From contig JACQFK010000351.1 in NCBI GenBank assembly GCA_016200125.1, positions 1 to 9,492 of the forward strand: a stretch of DNA of 9,492 nt, in the 5' to 3' direction. The notes beneath the pieces are model-generated. The model worked only from the letters and a program-made list of their open reading frames with translations. It made no database searches and was not told the origin of the DNA. The position numbers were made by a program, and so were the translations under genes. Below, piece after piece: positions 1 through 5,732 of the stretch. This DNA is from Planctomycetota bacterium. GTDB taxonomy: Bacteria; Planctomycetota; MHYJ01; JACPRB01. Positions within the stretch are counted from its first letter, which is position 1. Each line of letters starts with the position of its first letter.

Positions 1-1
1 G

Positions 2-778
2 CTCCTCGCGTTCCCGCTCTTCGTCGTGGTCGTCGGGGTGGACGTCCGCTGGATTTCGCGCGCGCTGGAGCTTCGCTACCGGCGGATGATGGGCGACGGG
101 GTCTCGGAGCGGGCCACGCCCTTTCAGTACATCGAGAAGGTCTTCCAGCTGCCCTTCGAGCTCGGGGCACTCAGCGCGGACGCCAGACGCGGAATGACCC
201 GAGGCCTTCTCCGGGCCAGCGTCGTGGCGGAGCCCGCGGTCGCCCCGAGCGCGCCGGGACCCGGCCCGAAGCCGCCGCCTCCTCCTCCGCCCGAATGGCT
301 GAAGCCCCCCAAGCCGCTGTCCGTGGTGAACGACTTGAAGCCGGCGTCCCTGGATCTCTTCGCCCGCGAGGTCGAGCACATGAGCCGCGTGACCGCGGGG
401 TTCGGGGGCTCCCCGCGGTCGATCAAGCGGCTGACGAACGTCTACCGCCTGATCAAGACGGGACTCAGCCGGGAGCGAGCCATCCAGTTCACGGCGGAGC
501 GCGGGCAGGACAGCGACTACAAGGCGGTCCTGGTCCTGCTGGGGGTGGCGACCGGATTCCCCGGCAAAGCCGAGGACGTCTTCAATTCAATCTCAGGCAA
601 CTCCGAAGGCCTGGGATTTCCGCCGACGCTGCAGCTGGCGCTTCAGCGGGGATTGGGGGCGGCGGTCTGGAGCGGCCTGGCCGTCCAGCCGGACACGATG
701 CAGGTGGTCGGCGAATCCAGCCTGGCCGCCGTCGCGCGCTGGAGCGACAAGGTCAGGCGCTATTCGTTCCCCGAATGA
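2..778 (+). CDS. KAP family P-loop NTPase, C-terminal part (5' end outside window)
   Basis: The reading frame is open from the left edge, so the GTG at 26 is not the real start; the frame before it already encodes hydrophobic LLAFPLFVVVVGVD. That stretch is the beta-strand following Walker B in KAP NTPases, which typically read VLGVDRDVV plus an ARAIE-like helix; here it is GVDVRWISRALELRY. Next comes FQYIEKVFQLPFEL, matching the KAP signature of a YLEKI-x-Q-PF type. Further on is GSPRSIKRLTNVYRLIK, the usual 'PR-x-IKR-x-N' helix of the family. Between them lies a low-complexity linker with seven consecutive prolines (about 277-300). Walker A and B themselves would lie upstream and cannot be checked. 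KAP proteins are often membrane-associated ATPases, some implicated in phage exclusion, but the role here is unknown. The gene converges on the next one with only 6 nt between stop codons. Confidence 0.8.
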   Translation, partial: LLAFPLFVVVVGVDVRWISRALELRYRRMMGDGVSERATPFQYIEKVFQLPFELGALSADARRGMTRGLLRASVVAEPAVAPSAPGPGPKPPPPPPPEWLKPPKPLSVVNDLKPASLDLFAREVEHMSRVTAGFGGSPRSIKRLTNVYRLIKTGLSRERAIQFTAERGQDSDYKAVLVLLGVATGFPGKAEDVFNSISGNSEGLGFPPTLQLALQRGLGAAVWSGLAVQPDTMQVVGESSLAAVARWSDKVRRYSFPE

Positions 779-784
779 CGCCGC

Positions 785-1066
785 CTACCTCACGCAGGTG
801 CAGAGGGCGAAGCGCGTCTCGGGCCCGTTCTTGTAGTTGCCGGCCTCGTCGATCAGCCGGCCGTCCTTCACCTTGCAGGGGACCGCGGTGCCCCGCGCGG
901 ACTTGAGGCTCGGGCATTCCGGGTTGGAATGGACGATCTTCTCGTAGCCTTCCATCAGGATGACCTGCTTGCCGTCGATGCCGTCCCACCGCTCATCCAT
1001 CTGGCTCTTGTGCATGCAGGCGGGGATGACGAGCGCGATCGCCAGGAGCGCCGCAATTCTCTTCAT
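785..1066 (-). CDS. Small cysteine-containing lipoprotein, unknown function
   Basis: This is a 93-residue product. The ATG at 1066 is chosen over longer starts because a strong Shine-Dalgarno (GGAGGA on the minus strand, 1074-1079) sits 7 nt upstream and the protein then opens with a lipoprotein signal: MKR, a hydrophobic core AALLAIALV, and lipobox IPAC with Cys17. The proline at -2 is unusual for a lipobox. The mature part has H46-x4-C51, C64, and C89-x-C91 close to the C-terminus, a spacing that could bind a metal or form disulfides. The HSNPECPSL segment resembles the 'H-x4-CP' start of small His/Cys domains seen in other secreted proteins; this is a resemblance only. It lies 62 nt downstream of the esterase gene on the same strand but has its own promoter. 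I do not recognise a function. Confidence 0.75.
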   Translation of the reverse strand: MKRIAALLAIALVIPACMHKSQMDERWDGIDGKQVILMEGYEKIVHSNPECPSLKSARGTAVPCKVKDGRLIDEAGNYKNGPETRFALCTCVR

Positions 1067-1073
1067 GGTGTCT

Positions 1074-1079
1074 TCCTCC
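1074..1079 (-). promoter_or_regulatory. Shine-Dalgarno of the small lipoprotein gene
   Basis: The minus strand reads GGAGGA, 7 nt before the ATG at 1066. It decides the start codon and rules out the upstream in-frame ATGs, which would add residues ahead of the signal peptide. Confidence 0.8.
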
Positions 1080-1090
1080 GGTTTGCGCCG

Positions 1091-1119
1091 ATTATTCATT
1101 ACCCGGGGCCCCTTGTCGA
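1091..1119 (-). promoter_or_regulatory. Sigma-70-type promoter for the small lipoprotein gene
   Basis: On the minus strand TCGACA (1119-1114, five of six to TTGACA) is followed by a 17-nt spacer and AATAAT (1096-1091, five of six to TATAAT). The expected start of transcription is near 1084, giving a leader of about 18 nt that contains the Shine-Dalgarno. It lies between the esterase stop and the lipoprotein start, so the lipoprotein can be transcribed independently of the upstream genes. The spacer contains a GGGGCCCC palindrome. This is the best sigma-70-like match in the window. Confidence 0.6.
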
Positions 1120-1128
1120 GAGCCGATC

Positions 1129-2013
1129 TCACTTCGCCGGCGCGAAATGCTTCGCCGCGAACTCCAGCGTCCCCGCCCCCTTCTCCCGCGCCAGGCCCCG
1201 CAGGTCGTGCTTGAGCCCCTCGACCTCGATGTATTCGTGCTCGATCTTCAGCTCCTCGAGCAGCCGGTGCATCTTCAGGTTGTGCTCGTAGAGGAAGTCC
1301 TGCTTCCCGATCAGCATCGTGACCGGCAGCTTGCCCCGGATCCGCTCGACGTTTTTCCGGACGATCGCCGCGGGCGTCTGATCCGCGAACTTCGACGCGT
1401 CGCCGCCGAACATCTGCTGGACGACGTCGGGATGGCGCTCGGCAAGCTGCGCGTCGTCGATGAAGCCACCGGCGAAGGCGACGACGGAGCTGAACATCTC
1501 GGGGTACCTGAAGGCGAGCTTGAGCGCGCCGTGGCCGCCCATCGACATCCCCTGCAGGGCGCGGCCCTCGCGCGTCCCCATCCCCCGGTAGGTCTTCTCG
1601 ATGAAGGGGATGAATTCCTTGATGATCATCGTCTCCGAGAGGATCTTCCCGTCGGCCGAGTCGCAGTAGAAGGCTCGCGAGCCGCCGTTGCCGTAGGCGA
1701 AGATCAGCGGCGGGATCTTCCCGTCCCTGATCGCCTGGTCCACCTGCGCCGCTGGGAACTGGTCGTTCGACTCGTGGCAGGTGAAGCCGTGCAGCCAGAA
1801 CACCACCGGGTACTTCCGGTCGCCGCCCTCCGCGTGGCCCGGCGGCAGGTAGAGGTTGTAGCCGACGTCGACGTTCATCGACTCGCTGCGGAAGGTGTGG
1901 TGCTCGAGGAAGGGCTGCTTGGCCTTCGGCGCCACGACCCAGGGCGGAACCTCGGCCTTCTTGTCCTGCGGGAGCGCCGCCAGGATCAGCGCCAGCCAGG
2001 CCTGCTTGATCAT
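1129..2013 (-). CDS. Alpha/beta-hydrolase esterase, probably exported
   Basis: The product has 294 residues. The serine hydrolase core is clear: the oxyanion-loop strand VVFWLHGFTC (71-80), the nucleophile elbow GMSMGGHGAL with Ser157, a plausible acid Asp239 in IGKQDFLYEHN, and a catalytic His269 in VEGLKHDL. This order and spacing fit the esterase D / feruloyl-esterase-like group (COG0627/COG2382 type), which cleaves carboxylic esters such as acyl-sugar or feruloyl esters; the true substrate cannot be read from sequence. The N-terminus MIKQAWLALILAAL looks like a short signal peptide, suggesting action outside the cytoplasm. The ATG at 2013 is preferred because GGAGGG (2017-2022) lies just upstream and 197 further in-frame codons upstream overlap the 2H gene in another frame. 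It starts 11 nt after the 2H phosphoesterase stop, so the two are probably co-transcribed and translationally coupled. Confidence 0.88.
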   Translation of the reverse strand: MIKQAWLALILAALPQDKKAEVPPWVVAPKAKQPFLEHHTFRSESMNVDVGYNLYLPPGHAEGGDRKYPVVFWLHGFTCHESNDQFPAAQVDQAIRDGKIPPLIFAYGNGGSRAFYCDSADGKILSETMIIKEFIPFIEKTYRGMGTREGRALQGMSMGGHGALKLAFRYPEMFSSVVAFAGGFIDDAQLAERHPDVVQQMFGGDASKFADQTPAAIVRKNVERIRGKLPVTMLIGKQDFLYEHNLKMHRLLEELKIEHEYIEVEGLKHDLRGLAREKGAGTLEFAAKHFAPAK

Positions 2014-2016
2014 GGT

Positions 2017-2022
2017 CCCTCC
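2017..2022 (-). promoter_or_regulatory. Shine-Dalgarno of the esterase gene
   Basis: The minus strand reads GGAGGG, 3-4 nt before the ATG at 2013. It lies in the 11-nt gap after the 2H gene stop, consistent with translational coupling. Confidence 0.65.
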
Positions 2023-2024
2023 GC

Positions 2025-2570
2025 TCAGCCGAGCTTGATCACCCGGTCGACGATGAAGGGCGTCTCGCCGATGCGGTGGATCATCGCGATGTCGCCGACC
2101 TCCACTTTCATCGGAGCCCAGCCGGAGCGGAGCTCCGCCAGCCGCCGCGTCAGCTCCGGAGGGCCGTGCGACTGGCCGACGCTCAGGTGGGGCGTGTAGC
2201 CGCCCTCGTAGGTGGCGACGTCGTTGCAGTCCGGGACCTGGGCCTGGAGCACCGACTGGAGCTCGCGGAAGGCCGCCGACGGCTCGGGCGAGATCCACAT
2301 CGTGTGGCTGTGGGGATTGTGCTCGAAGGAGCGGATGTCGCGCAGGTCGGCCTCGAAGGGAGGGATCTCCGCGCAGACCGCGCGGAGCGCCGGCTAGACG
2401 GCGTCGAACTCCGCGCGCGGCCGGAACGGATAGAGCAGCGTCACGTGCGGCATCCAGCGCGGCAGATGGCGGTCGTAGATCCGGCGGATCGCCTGGATCG
2501 GCTCCCACGCGGATTCCGGCGGGATCCAAACCACGGCGGCGGTCGGCGTTTTCGGGGCGGCGTCTTTCAT
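2025..2570 (-). pseudogene. 2H phosphoesterase (2'-5' RNA ligase-like) interrupted by an in-frame TAG
   Basis: Reading 2570 down to 2025 in one frame gives a 181-codon protein with both histidine signatures of the 2H phosphoesterase superfamily: H42-V-T44 in MPHVTLLYPF and H128-L-S130 in TPHLSVGQ. These enzymes act on 2'-5' linkages or cyclic phosphates in RNA or nucleotides. Codon 59 is TAG (2396-2394). The sequence after it continues without a shift as PALRAVCAEIPPFEADL and then a typical family core (SFEHN, MWISPEP), so only this codon breaks the gene. Both halves end or begin exactly at the stop, and each half alone lacks one catalytic histidine. TAG is a genuine terminator elsewhere here (lipoprotein, HemQ-like and orphan genes), so code reassignment is unlikely. 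Options are a recent nonsense mutation, a sequencing error or readthrough. The start could also be GTG 2573 or TTG 2582; none has a Shine-Dalgarno. Confidence 0.82.
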
Positions 2571-2581
2571 CACGGGAACCA

Positions 2582-2593
2582 AGATGATAGCAT
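2582..2593. promoter_or_regulatory. Possible overlapping divergent -10 elements
   Basis: Only 32 bp separate the 2H gene (-) and the lipoprotein gene at 2603 (+), and neither has a Shine-Dalgarno. The sole AT-rich spot contains TATCAT on the minus strand (2589-2584, five of six to TATAAT) and TAGCAT on the plus strand (2588-2593, four of six). Starts of transcription would fall within a few bases of both start codons, giving leaderless or nearly leaderless messages. No convincing -35 is visible for either, so this is tentative. Confidence 0.3.
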
Positions 2594-2602
2594 GGCCGCC
2601 CC

Positions 2603-4207
2603 ATGAAAGGGTGGTTTCGCGTGCTTCTGGCCGGCCTCGCGGCCGGCTGCTCCTCCGCCCCTCCCCCGCCCCCGGCGCTGGAGGCGCTGAGCCTCCGCGA
2701 GAAGTGGGTCTACTTCCCCCTCGACCTCGCCGAGAAGAAGAATGTCGACAAGCTGATCGGTCTCATGGACCGCGCGGCTAAGATCGGCTTCTCCACGTTC
2801 CTCCTCGAGGATCCCAACTTCGGCCGCCTGCCGCTCATGGACGACGTCTACTTCGGCTACCTCGAGCGGATCAAGGCCGCCGCCGCGGAACGGAAGATCG
2901 ACCTCGTGCCCGCGATGTTCCAGATCGGCCATTCGGAGAATCTCCTCTCCCAGGACCCGAACCTCGCCGAGGGGCTCCCGGTCCGCGACCAGGTCTTCGT
3001 CGTCCGCGGCGGCGTCGCCCGCGTCGAGGCGGATCCGCCCGTCGCGTTCCGCGCCGCGTGGGACCACCGCGACGCCGCGGTGTCGCCGGAGTGGATCGTC
3101 CGGGATCCGCGCGGAAAGCTCGCCCGCGTCTGGCAGAAACTGAAGGTCCAGCCCTTCCGCCAGTACCACGTGTCGATCCGCATCCGGACGAAGGACTTCA
3201 AGGGCACGCCGCGGATCGTCGTGATCGGCGGCGGCCGTATGCTGAACTTCAACCTGCAGGGCGTGAAGGCGACGCAGGACTGGACGGTCCACGACGCGGT
3301 CTTCAACTCGCTCGGCAGCGCCGAGGTCCGGGTCTCGTTCGGCTGCTGGGACGGCGAGACCGGCGAGGCGGCCTTCGCCGATCCGAAGATCGAGGAGACC
3401 GGGCTGGTCAACGTCCTGCGCCGCCCCGGCGCGCCGCTCGTCGTGAAGCGCGACGGCGCCCTGCTCGACGAGGGCGACGACTACGAGCCGGTCCGGGATC
3501 CCAAGCTCGGCCGCGAGGACCTGCCCGGCGGCTACAGCGAGTGGCACGAGCCCCCCGCGATCCGGACGAAGCTGCCGGAGGGGACGCGCCTGATCGTGTC
3601 GTACTTCCACATGCTCCGCTTCCCCGACGGCGGCCAGGTGATGATCTGCCCCTCGGAGCCGAGGACCGTCGAACTGCTCCGCGACCAGGCGAAGCGGCTC
3701 CACCGGATCTTCCGCGCGAAGGCCTACTTCATGTCGCACGACGAGATGCGCGTCTGCAACTGGGATCCCGCCTGCACGCGGCGGAACATGACCTCGGGCG
3801 AGATCTACGCCGACAACGTCCGGACCTGCACCCGCATCCTGCGCGATCTCAGCCCGTCGAGCCGGATCTATGTCTGGAGCGACATGTTCGATCCGAACCA
3901 CAACGCCCACGACAACTACTACCTCGCGCGCGGCGGGATGGACAGGACCTGGGAGGGGCTCGACCCCGACGTGATCGTCGCGACCTGGTTCTACGACAAG
4001 CGCGGCGAGAGCCTCGAGTGGTTCTCCTCGAGAGGCCACCGCACGCTCATCGCGGGCTACTACGACCAGAAGCCCGAGCGGGCGAAAGACTGGATCGACG
4101 CCGCGAAGAACGTCAGGGGCACGACCGGCATCATGTACACGAGCTGGTACGACAAATACGAGGATCTCGAGAAGTTCGCGGGATTTGTGAACGATTTCGG
4201 ACGCTGA
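2603..4207 (+). CDS. Lipoprotein with TIM-barrel glycoside-hydrolase-like fold (GH20-like) and inserted beta domain
   Basis: The product has 534 residues. It begins with MKGWFRVLLAGLAAGC, a lipoprotein signal with Cys16, followed by a proline-rich tether, so it is probably anchored at the cell surface or periplasmic membrane face. Residues 30-125 look like the first strands of a (beta/alpha)8 barrel (KWVYFPLDL, FLLEDPNFG, LVPAMFQIG). Residues about 145-345 are beta-rich (YHVSIRIR, PRIVVIGGG, EVRVSFGCW) and resemble an inserted carbohydrate-binding-type sandwich. The barrel resumes with AYFMSHDEMR, where H379-D380-E381 matches the HDE catalytic element of GH20-like N-acetylhexosaminidases. YVWSDMFDP, DVIVATWFYDKRG and YTSWYDKYEDLEKFA follow as later strands. 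Hydrolysis of amino-sugar or other glycans is therefore likely, but the substrate is unknown. The next gene begins within 16 nt of its stop, suggesting an operon. Confidence 0.7.
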   Translation: MKGWFRVLLAGLAAGCSSAPPPPPALEALSLREKWVYFPLDLAEKKNVDKLIGLMDRAAKIGFSTFLLEDPNFGRLPLMDDVYFGYLERIKAAAAERKIDLVPAMFQIGHSENLLSQDPNLAEGLPVRDQVFVVRGGVARVEADPPVAFRAAWDHRDAAVSPEWIVRDPRGKLARVWQKLKVQPFRQYHVSIRIRTKDFKGTPRIVVIGGGRMLNFNLQGVKATQDWTVHDAVFNSLGSAEVRVSFGCWDGETGEAAFADPKIEETGLVNVLRRPGAPLVVKRDGALLDEGDDYEPVRDPKLGREDLPGGYSEWHEPPAIRTKLPEGTRLIVSYFHMLRFPDGGQVMICPSEPRTVELLRDQAKRLHRIFRAKAYFMSHDEMRVCNWDPACTRRNMTSGEIYADNVRTCTRILRDLSPSSRIYVWSDMFDPNHNAHDNYYLARGGMDRTWEGLDPDVIVATWFYDKRGESLEWFSSRGHRTLIAGYYDQKPERAKDWIDAAKNVRGTTGIMYTSWYDKYEDLEKFAGFVNDFGR

Positions 4208-4223
4208 CCGCTGCATCGTCAAC

Positions 4224-4898
4224 GTGGCGACGGGCCGCTACGTGCCGCTCCAGAAGCGGCTGAGCGAAAGCCTCGTCCGGACGGGCTGGACCGGGCTGAT
4301 GTCGTGGACCGACCGGCTGCCGCCGGGGAGCCCCTCGCACGAGGACGCGCCCTACGGGTTCAAGCTCTACGCGATCGAGGACGCGCTGAAGCGGGGCTTC
4401 ACGTCCGTCCTCTGGCTCGACGCCCCCTGCGTCGCCGCCCGGCCGCTCCAACCCGTGTTCTGGGAGATGGAACGGCGGGGCCATGTCTTCGTCTCCGGCG
4501 GCGAGAAGCTCGGCAACTGGGCGAGCGACGCCTGCCTCGCGGCCTTCGGGATCCCGCGCGATGCGGCGATGGCGCTGCCGCTCCTGAACGGCGCCTTCAT
4601 CGGCCTCGATCTCGAGCACCCGGAGTCCCGCGAGTGGCAGCGCCGCATGCTCCAGTCCTGTGAGGCGGGCCTCTTCAAGGGCGCGGCCCTGACCGAGCAC
4701 GCCCCGCCGGAGATCCGCGCCCGCAACGTCGACAAGGACACGGGCCATCTCTCGGACGATCCCCGCTGCTGGGGGCACCGCCACGACGAGGCCGTGGGCA
4801 GCTGTCTCGCCCACCTGCTCGGGATGGCGTTCCAGCCGGTCGGAGAGCTGTTCGACTTTGGAGCCGACTCGAAGGCGATCGTGCGGACTACGCCTTGA
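4224..4898 (+). CDS. Glycosyltransferase-like protein (GT-A type), putative
   Basis: The product has 224 residues from GTG 4224. Its landmarks are PYGFKLYAIEDALKRG, then SVLWLDAPCVAARPLQPVF (62-79), where the LWLDA aspartate occupies the place of the metal/nucleotide-binding acidic residue of GT-A glycosyltransferases. LLNGAFIGLDL (120-130) and GHRHDEAVGSCLAHLLG (184-200) follow; the last resembles the HR-x-DQS-type motif near the C-terminus of several glycosyltransferase-like families. No signal peptide or membrane segment is seen, so it is probably cytosolic. The start is uncertain: the open frame extends back to 4191 and encodes ISDADRCIVN before ATGRY, which looks like genuine protein. 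The start might therefore lie upstream at a non-standard codon overlapping the previous gene, and no Shine-Dalgarno supports GTG 4224. Its stop overlaps the stop region of the convergent HemQ-like gene by 11 nt. Confidence 0.6.
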   Translation: MATGRYVPLQKRLSESLVRTGWTGLMSWTDRLPPGSPSHEDAPYGFKLYAIEDALKRGFTSVLWLDAPCVAARPLQPVFWEMERRGHVFVSGGEKLGNWASDACLAAFGIPRDAAMALPLLNGAFIGLDLEHPESREWQRRMLQSCEAGLFKGAALTEHAPPEIRARNVDKDTGHLSDDPRCWGHRHDEAVGSCLAHLLGMAFQPVGELFDFGADSKAIVRTTP

Positions 4899-5625
4899 TC
4901 GGGCTCTGCCAGCAGACCTTGCCGACGAAGAAGGGGCCCAGCTTCTTGATGTACTTCGCGGTCTGCTGGGTCTTGCGCATCTCCTGGACGCACTGCGAGA
5001 GCGGCGTGAGGTCCTTGCCGATCAGGCCGATGACGAACTCGTTGTCGTCCTGGTCGAGGCCGTAGCAGGAGACGCGGATGTCGTGGGCGGCGTCGGCGGC
5101 GCCGAAGGCCATGCCGATCGTCGCGTGCTCATAGAGGATCTTGCCCTGGTCGGCCGGGTCGAGGACCGCGAAGGTGGGCTTGCGCCGCAGCGGATACCAG
5201 ACGGCCCAGGGCCAGTCGGGATTGAGCGCCGTCGCGCGCGGCTTCTTGAGCAGCATGTGTTCGAGGTTGGGCTCGCGGCCCGTCGCGTAGGTCCGCCCGA
5301 TCATCGTCAGCTCCGGCCGCCGCGTCAGCGACGCGAAGGGCGCCTGGTTCTGCAGGTCGCGGAAAGGCCCCGCGAAGAGCGCGGGATCCTCCGACATCGC
5401 CAGGACCGCGACGCCGCGGGGATCGTTCACGTCGAGGTAGAGGACCGATTCCAGGCCTGAGGCCTGGAGCGCGTCGGCCAGCGGCTTGGGGTCGCTGCAG
5501 CCGGTGTAGACCTGGAGCTGCAGGTAGAGGCGCTTCTCGGAGATTTGCGCCTCGCCTTTGTGGTTGACGGCCTTCTCCCGGAGGTCGGGAAGCTCGTAGC
5601 CCTTGGGTTTCGTGGTCGGTTCCAT
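4888..5625 (-). CDS. Chlorite dismutase / HemQ family heme protein
   Basis: The product has 245 residues from ATG 5625, close to the normal family length. The N-terminal half carries the first ferredoxin-like repeat (KRLYLQLQVYTG, ESVLYLDVNDPRGVAVLAMSEDP). The C-terminal half has the diagnostic stretch: AVWYPLRRKPTF (141-152) with Tyr144 at the position of the coproheme-decarboxylase tyrosine, EHATIG (166-171) with His167 as the expected proximal heme ligand, CYGLDQDDNEFVIGL, and KYIKKLGPFFVGK. HemQ/ChdC makes heme from coproheme with peroxide, whereas true chlorite dismutases split chlorite; the WYPL tyrosine favours the HemQ side, but I cannot place the distal residue with confidence. The upstream ATG at 5679 is rejected because it would add 18 non-conserved residues. 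There is no Shine-Dalgarno, but a TATACT box lies at the right distance for a leaderless message. It is divergent from the secreted orphan gene. Confidence 0.85.
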   Translation of the reverse strand: MEPTTKPKGYELPDLREKAVNHKGEAQISEKRLYLQLQVYTGCSDPKPLADALQASGLESVLYLDVNDPRGVAVLAMSEDPALFAGPFRDLQNQAPFASLTRRPELTMIGRTYATGREPNLEHMLLKKPRATALNPDWPWAVWYPLRRKPTFAVLDPADQGKILYEHATIGMAFGAADAAHDIRVSCYGLDQDDNEFVIGLIGKDLTPLSQCVQEMRKTQQTAKYIKKLGPFFVGKVCWQSPIKA

Positions 5626-5632
5626 GGGGCCG

Positions 5633-5638
5633 AGTATA
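5633..5638 (-). promoter_or_regulatory. -10 box (TATACT) of the HemQ-like gene
   Basis: The minus strand reads TATACT, five of six to TATAAT, ending 7 nt before the ATG at 5625. Transcription would start at about the A of the ATG, giving a leaderless message, in line with the missing Shine-Dalgarno. The -35 position is not TTGACA-like but is occupied by a palindrome. Confidence 0.5.
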
Positions 5639-5655
5639 GCACCGCTCCCGGCGCC

Positions 5656-5671
5656 GGAAAATCGATTTTCC
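5656..5671. promoter_or_regulatory. Perfect 16-bp palindrome, candidate operator
   Basis: GGAAAATCGATTTTCC is its own reverse complement. Two further base pairs match outside one mismatch on each side, making a 22-bp imperfect dyad (5653-5674). It lies in the divergent region between the HemQ-like gene and the secreted orphan gene, centred about 38 bp upstream of the predicted HemQ-like start and about 50 bp upstream of a weak plus-strand start. An A/T-rich dyad in very GC-rich DNA at this place suggests a dimeric regulator site. The regulator is not identified. Confidence 0.5.
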
Positions 5672-5700
5672 TGCCGCAAGACCGCCCCGTCGTGTCACTC

Positions 5701-5725
5701 TATAGCGCGGGATTGCTAAAGGGAG
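5701..5725 (+). promoter_or_regulatory. Weak -10 (TATAGC) and Shine-Dalgarno of the secreted orphan gene
   Basis: TATAGC at 5701-5706 matches TATAAT in four of six positions. The -35 position shows only AAGACC (three of six), so the promoter is tentative. GGGAG at 5721-5725, 7 nt before the ATG at 5733, is a clear ribosome-binding site and fixes the start. The segment AGGG-AGA-CCCT at 5720-5730 could form a small hairpin over the site. Confidence 0.4.
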
Positions 5726-5732
5726 ACCCTCC

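Noticed and set aside
762..776. Small hairpin ATTCG-ttccc-CGAAT at the KAP gene stop as a terminator
   Set aside because: The stem has only five base pairs and no T-run on either side, so it does not support a terminator call.
1147..2199. Plus-strand open frame of 350 codons opposite the esterase
   Set aside because: Antisense shadow of the esterase, which shows a full Ser-Asp-His catalytic set.
2394..2396. TAG reassigned to an amino acid genome-wide
   Set aside because: TAG is the natural terminal stop of three other genes in this window (lipoprotein, HemQ-like and orphan).
2014..2604. N-terminal extension of the esterase by 197 codons
   Set aside because: The extension runs through the 2H phosphoesterase in a different frame and is Arg/Pro-rich. 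The ATG at 2013 has a Shine-Dalgarno and signal-like N-terminus.
3542..3557. TGGCAC at 3542 and at about 8505 as further sigma-54 sites
   Set aside because: Neither is followed by TTGC at the required spacing, and both lie inside coding regions.
2570..4222. Minus-strand open frame of 550 codons opposite the barrel lipoprotein
   Set aside because: Antisense to a well-supported gene. Its long openness follows from G/C-only third positions, its composition is Arg/Asp/Val/Leu-rich, and it has no recognisable motif.
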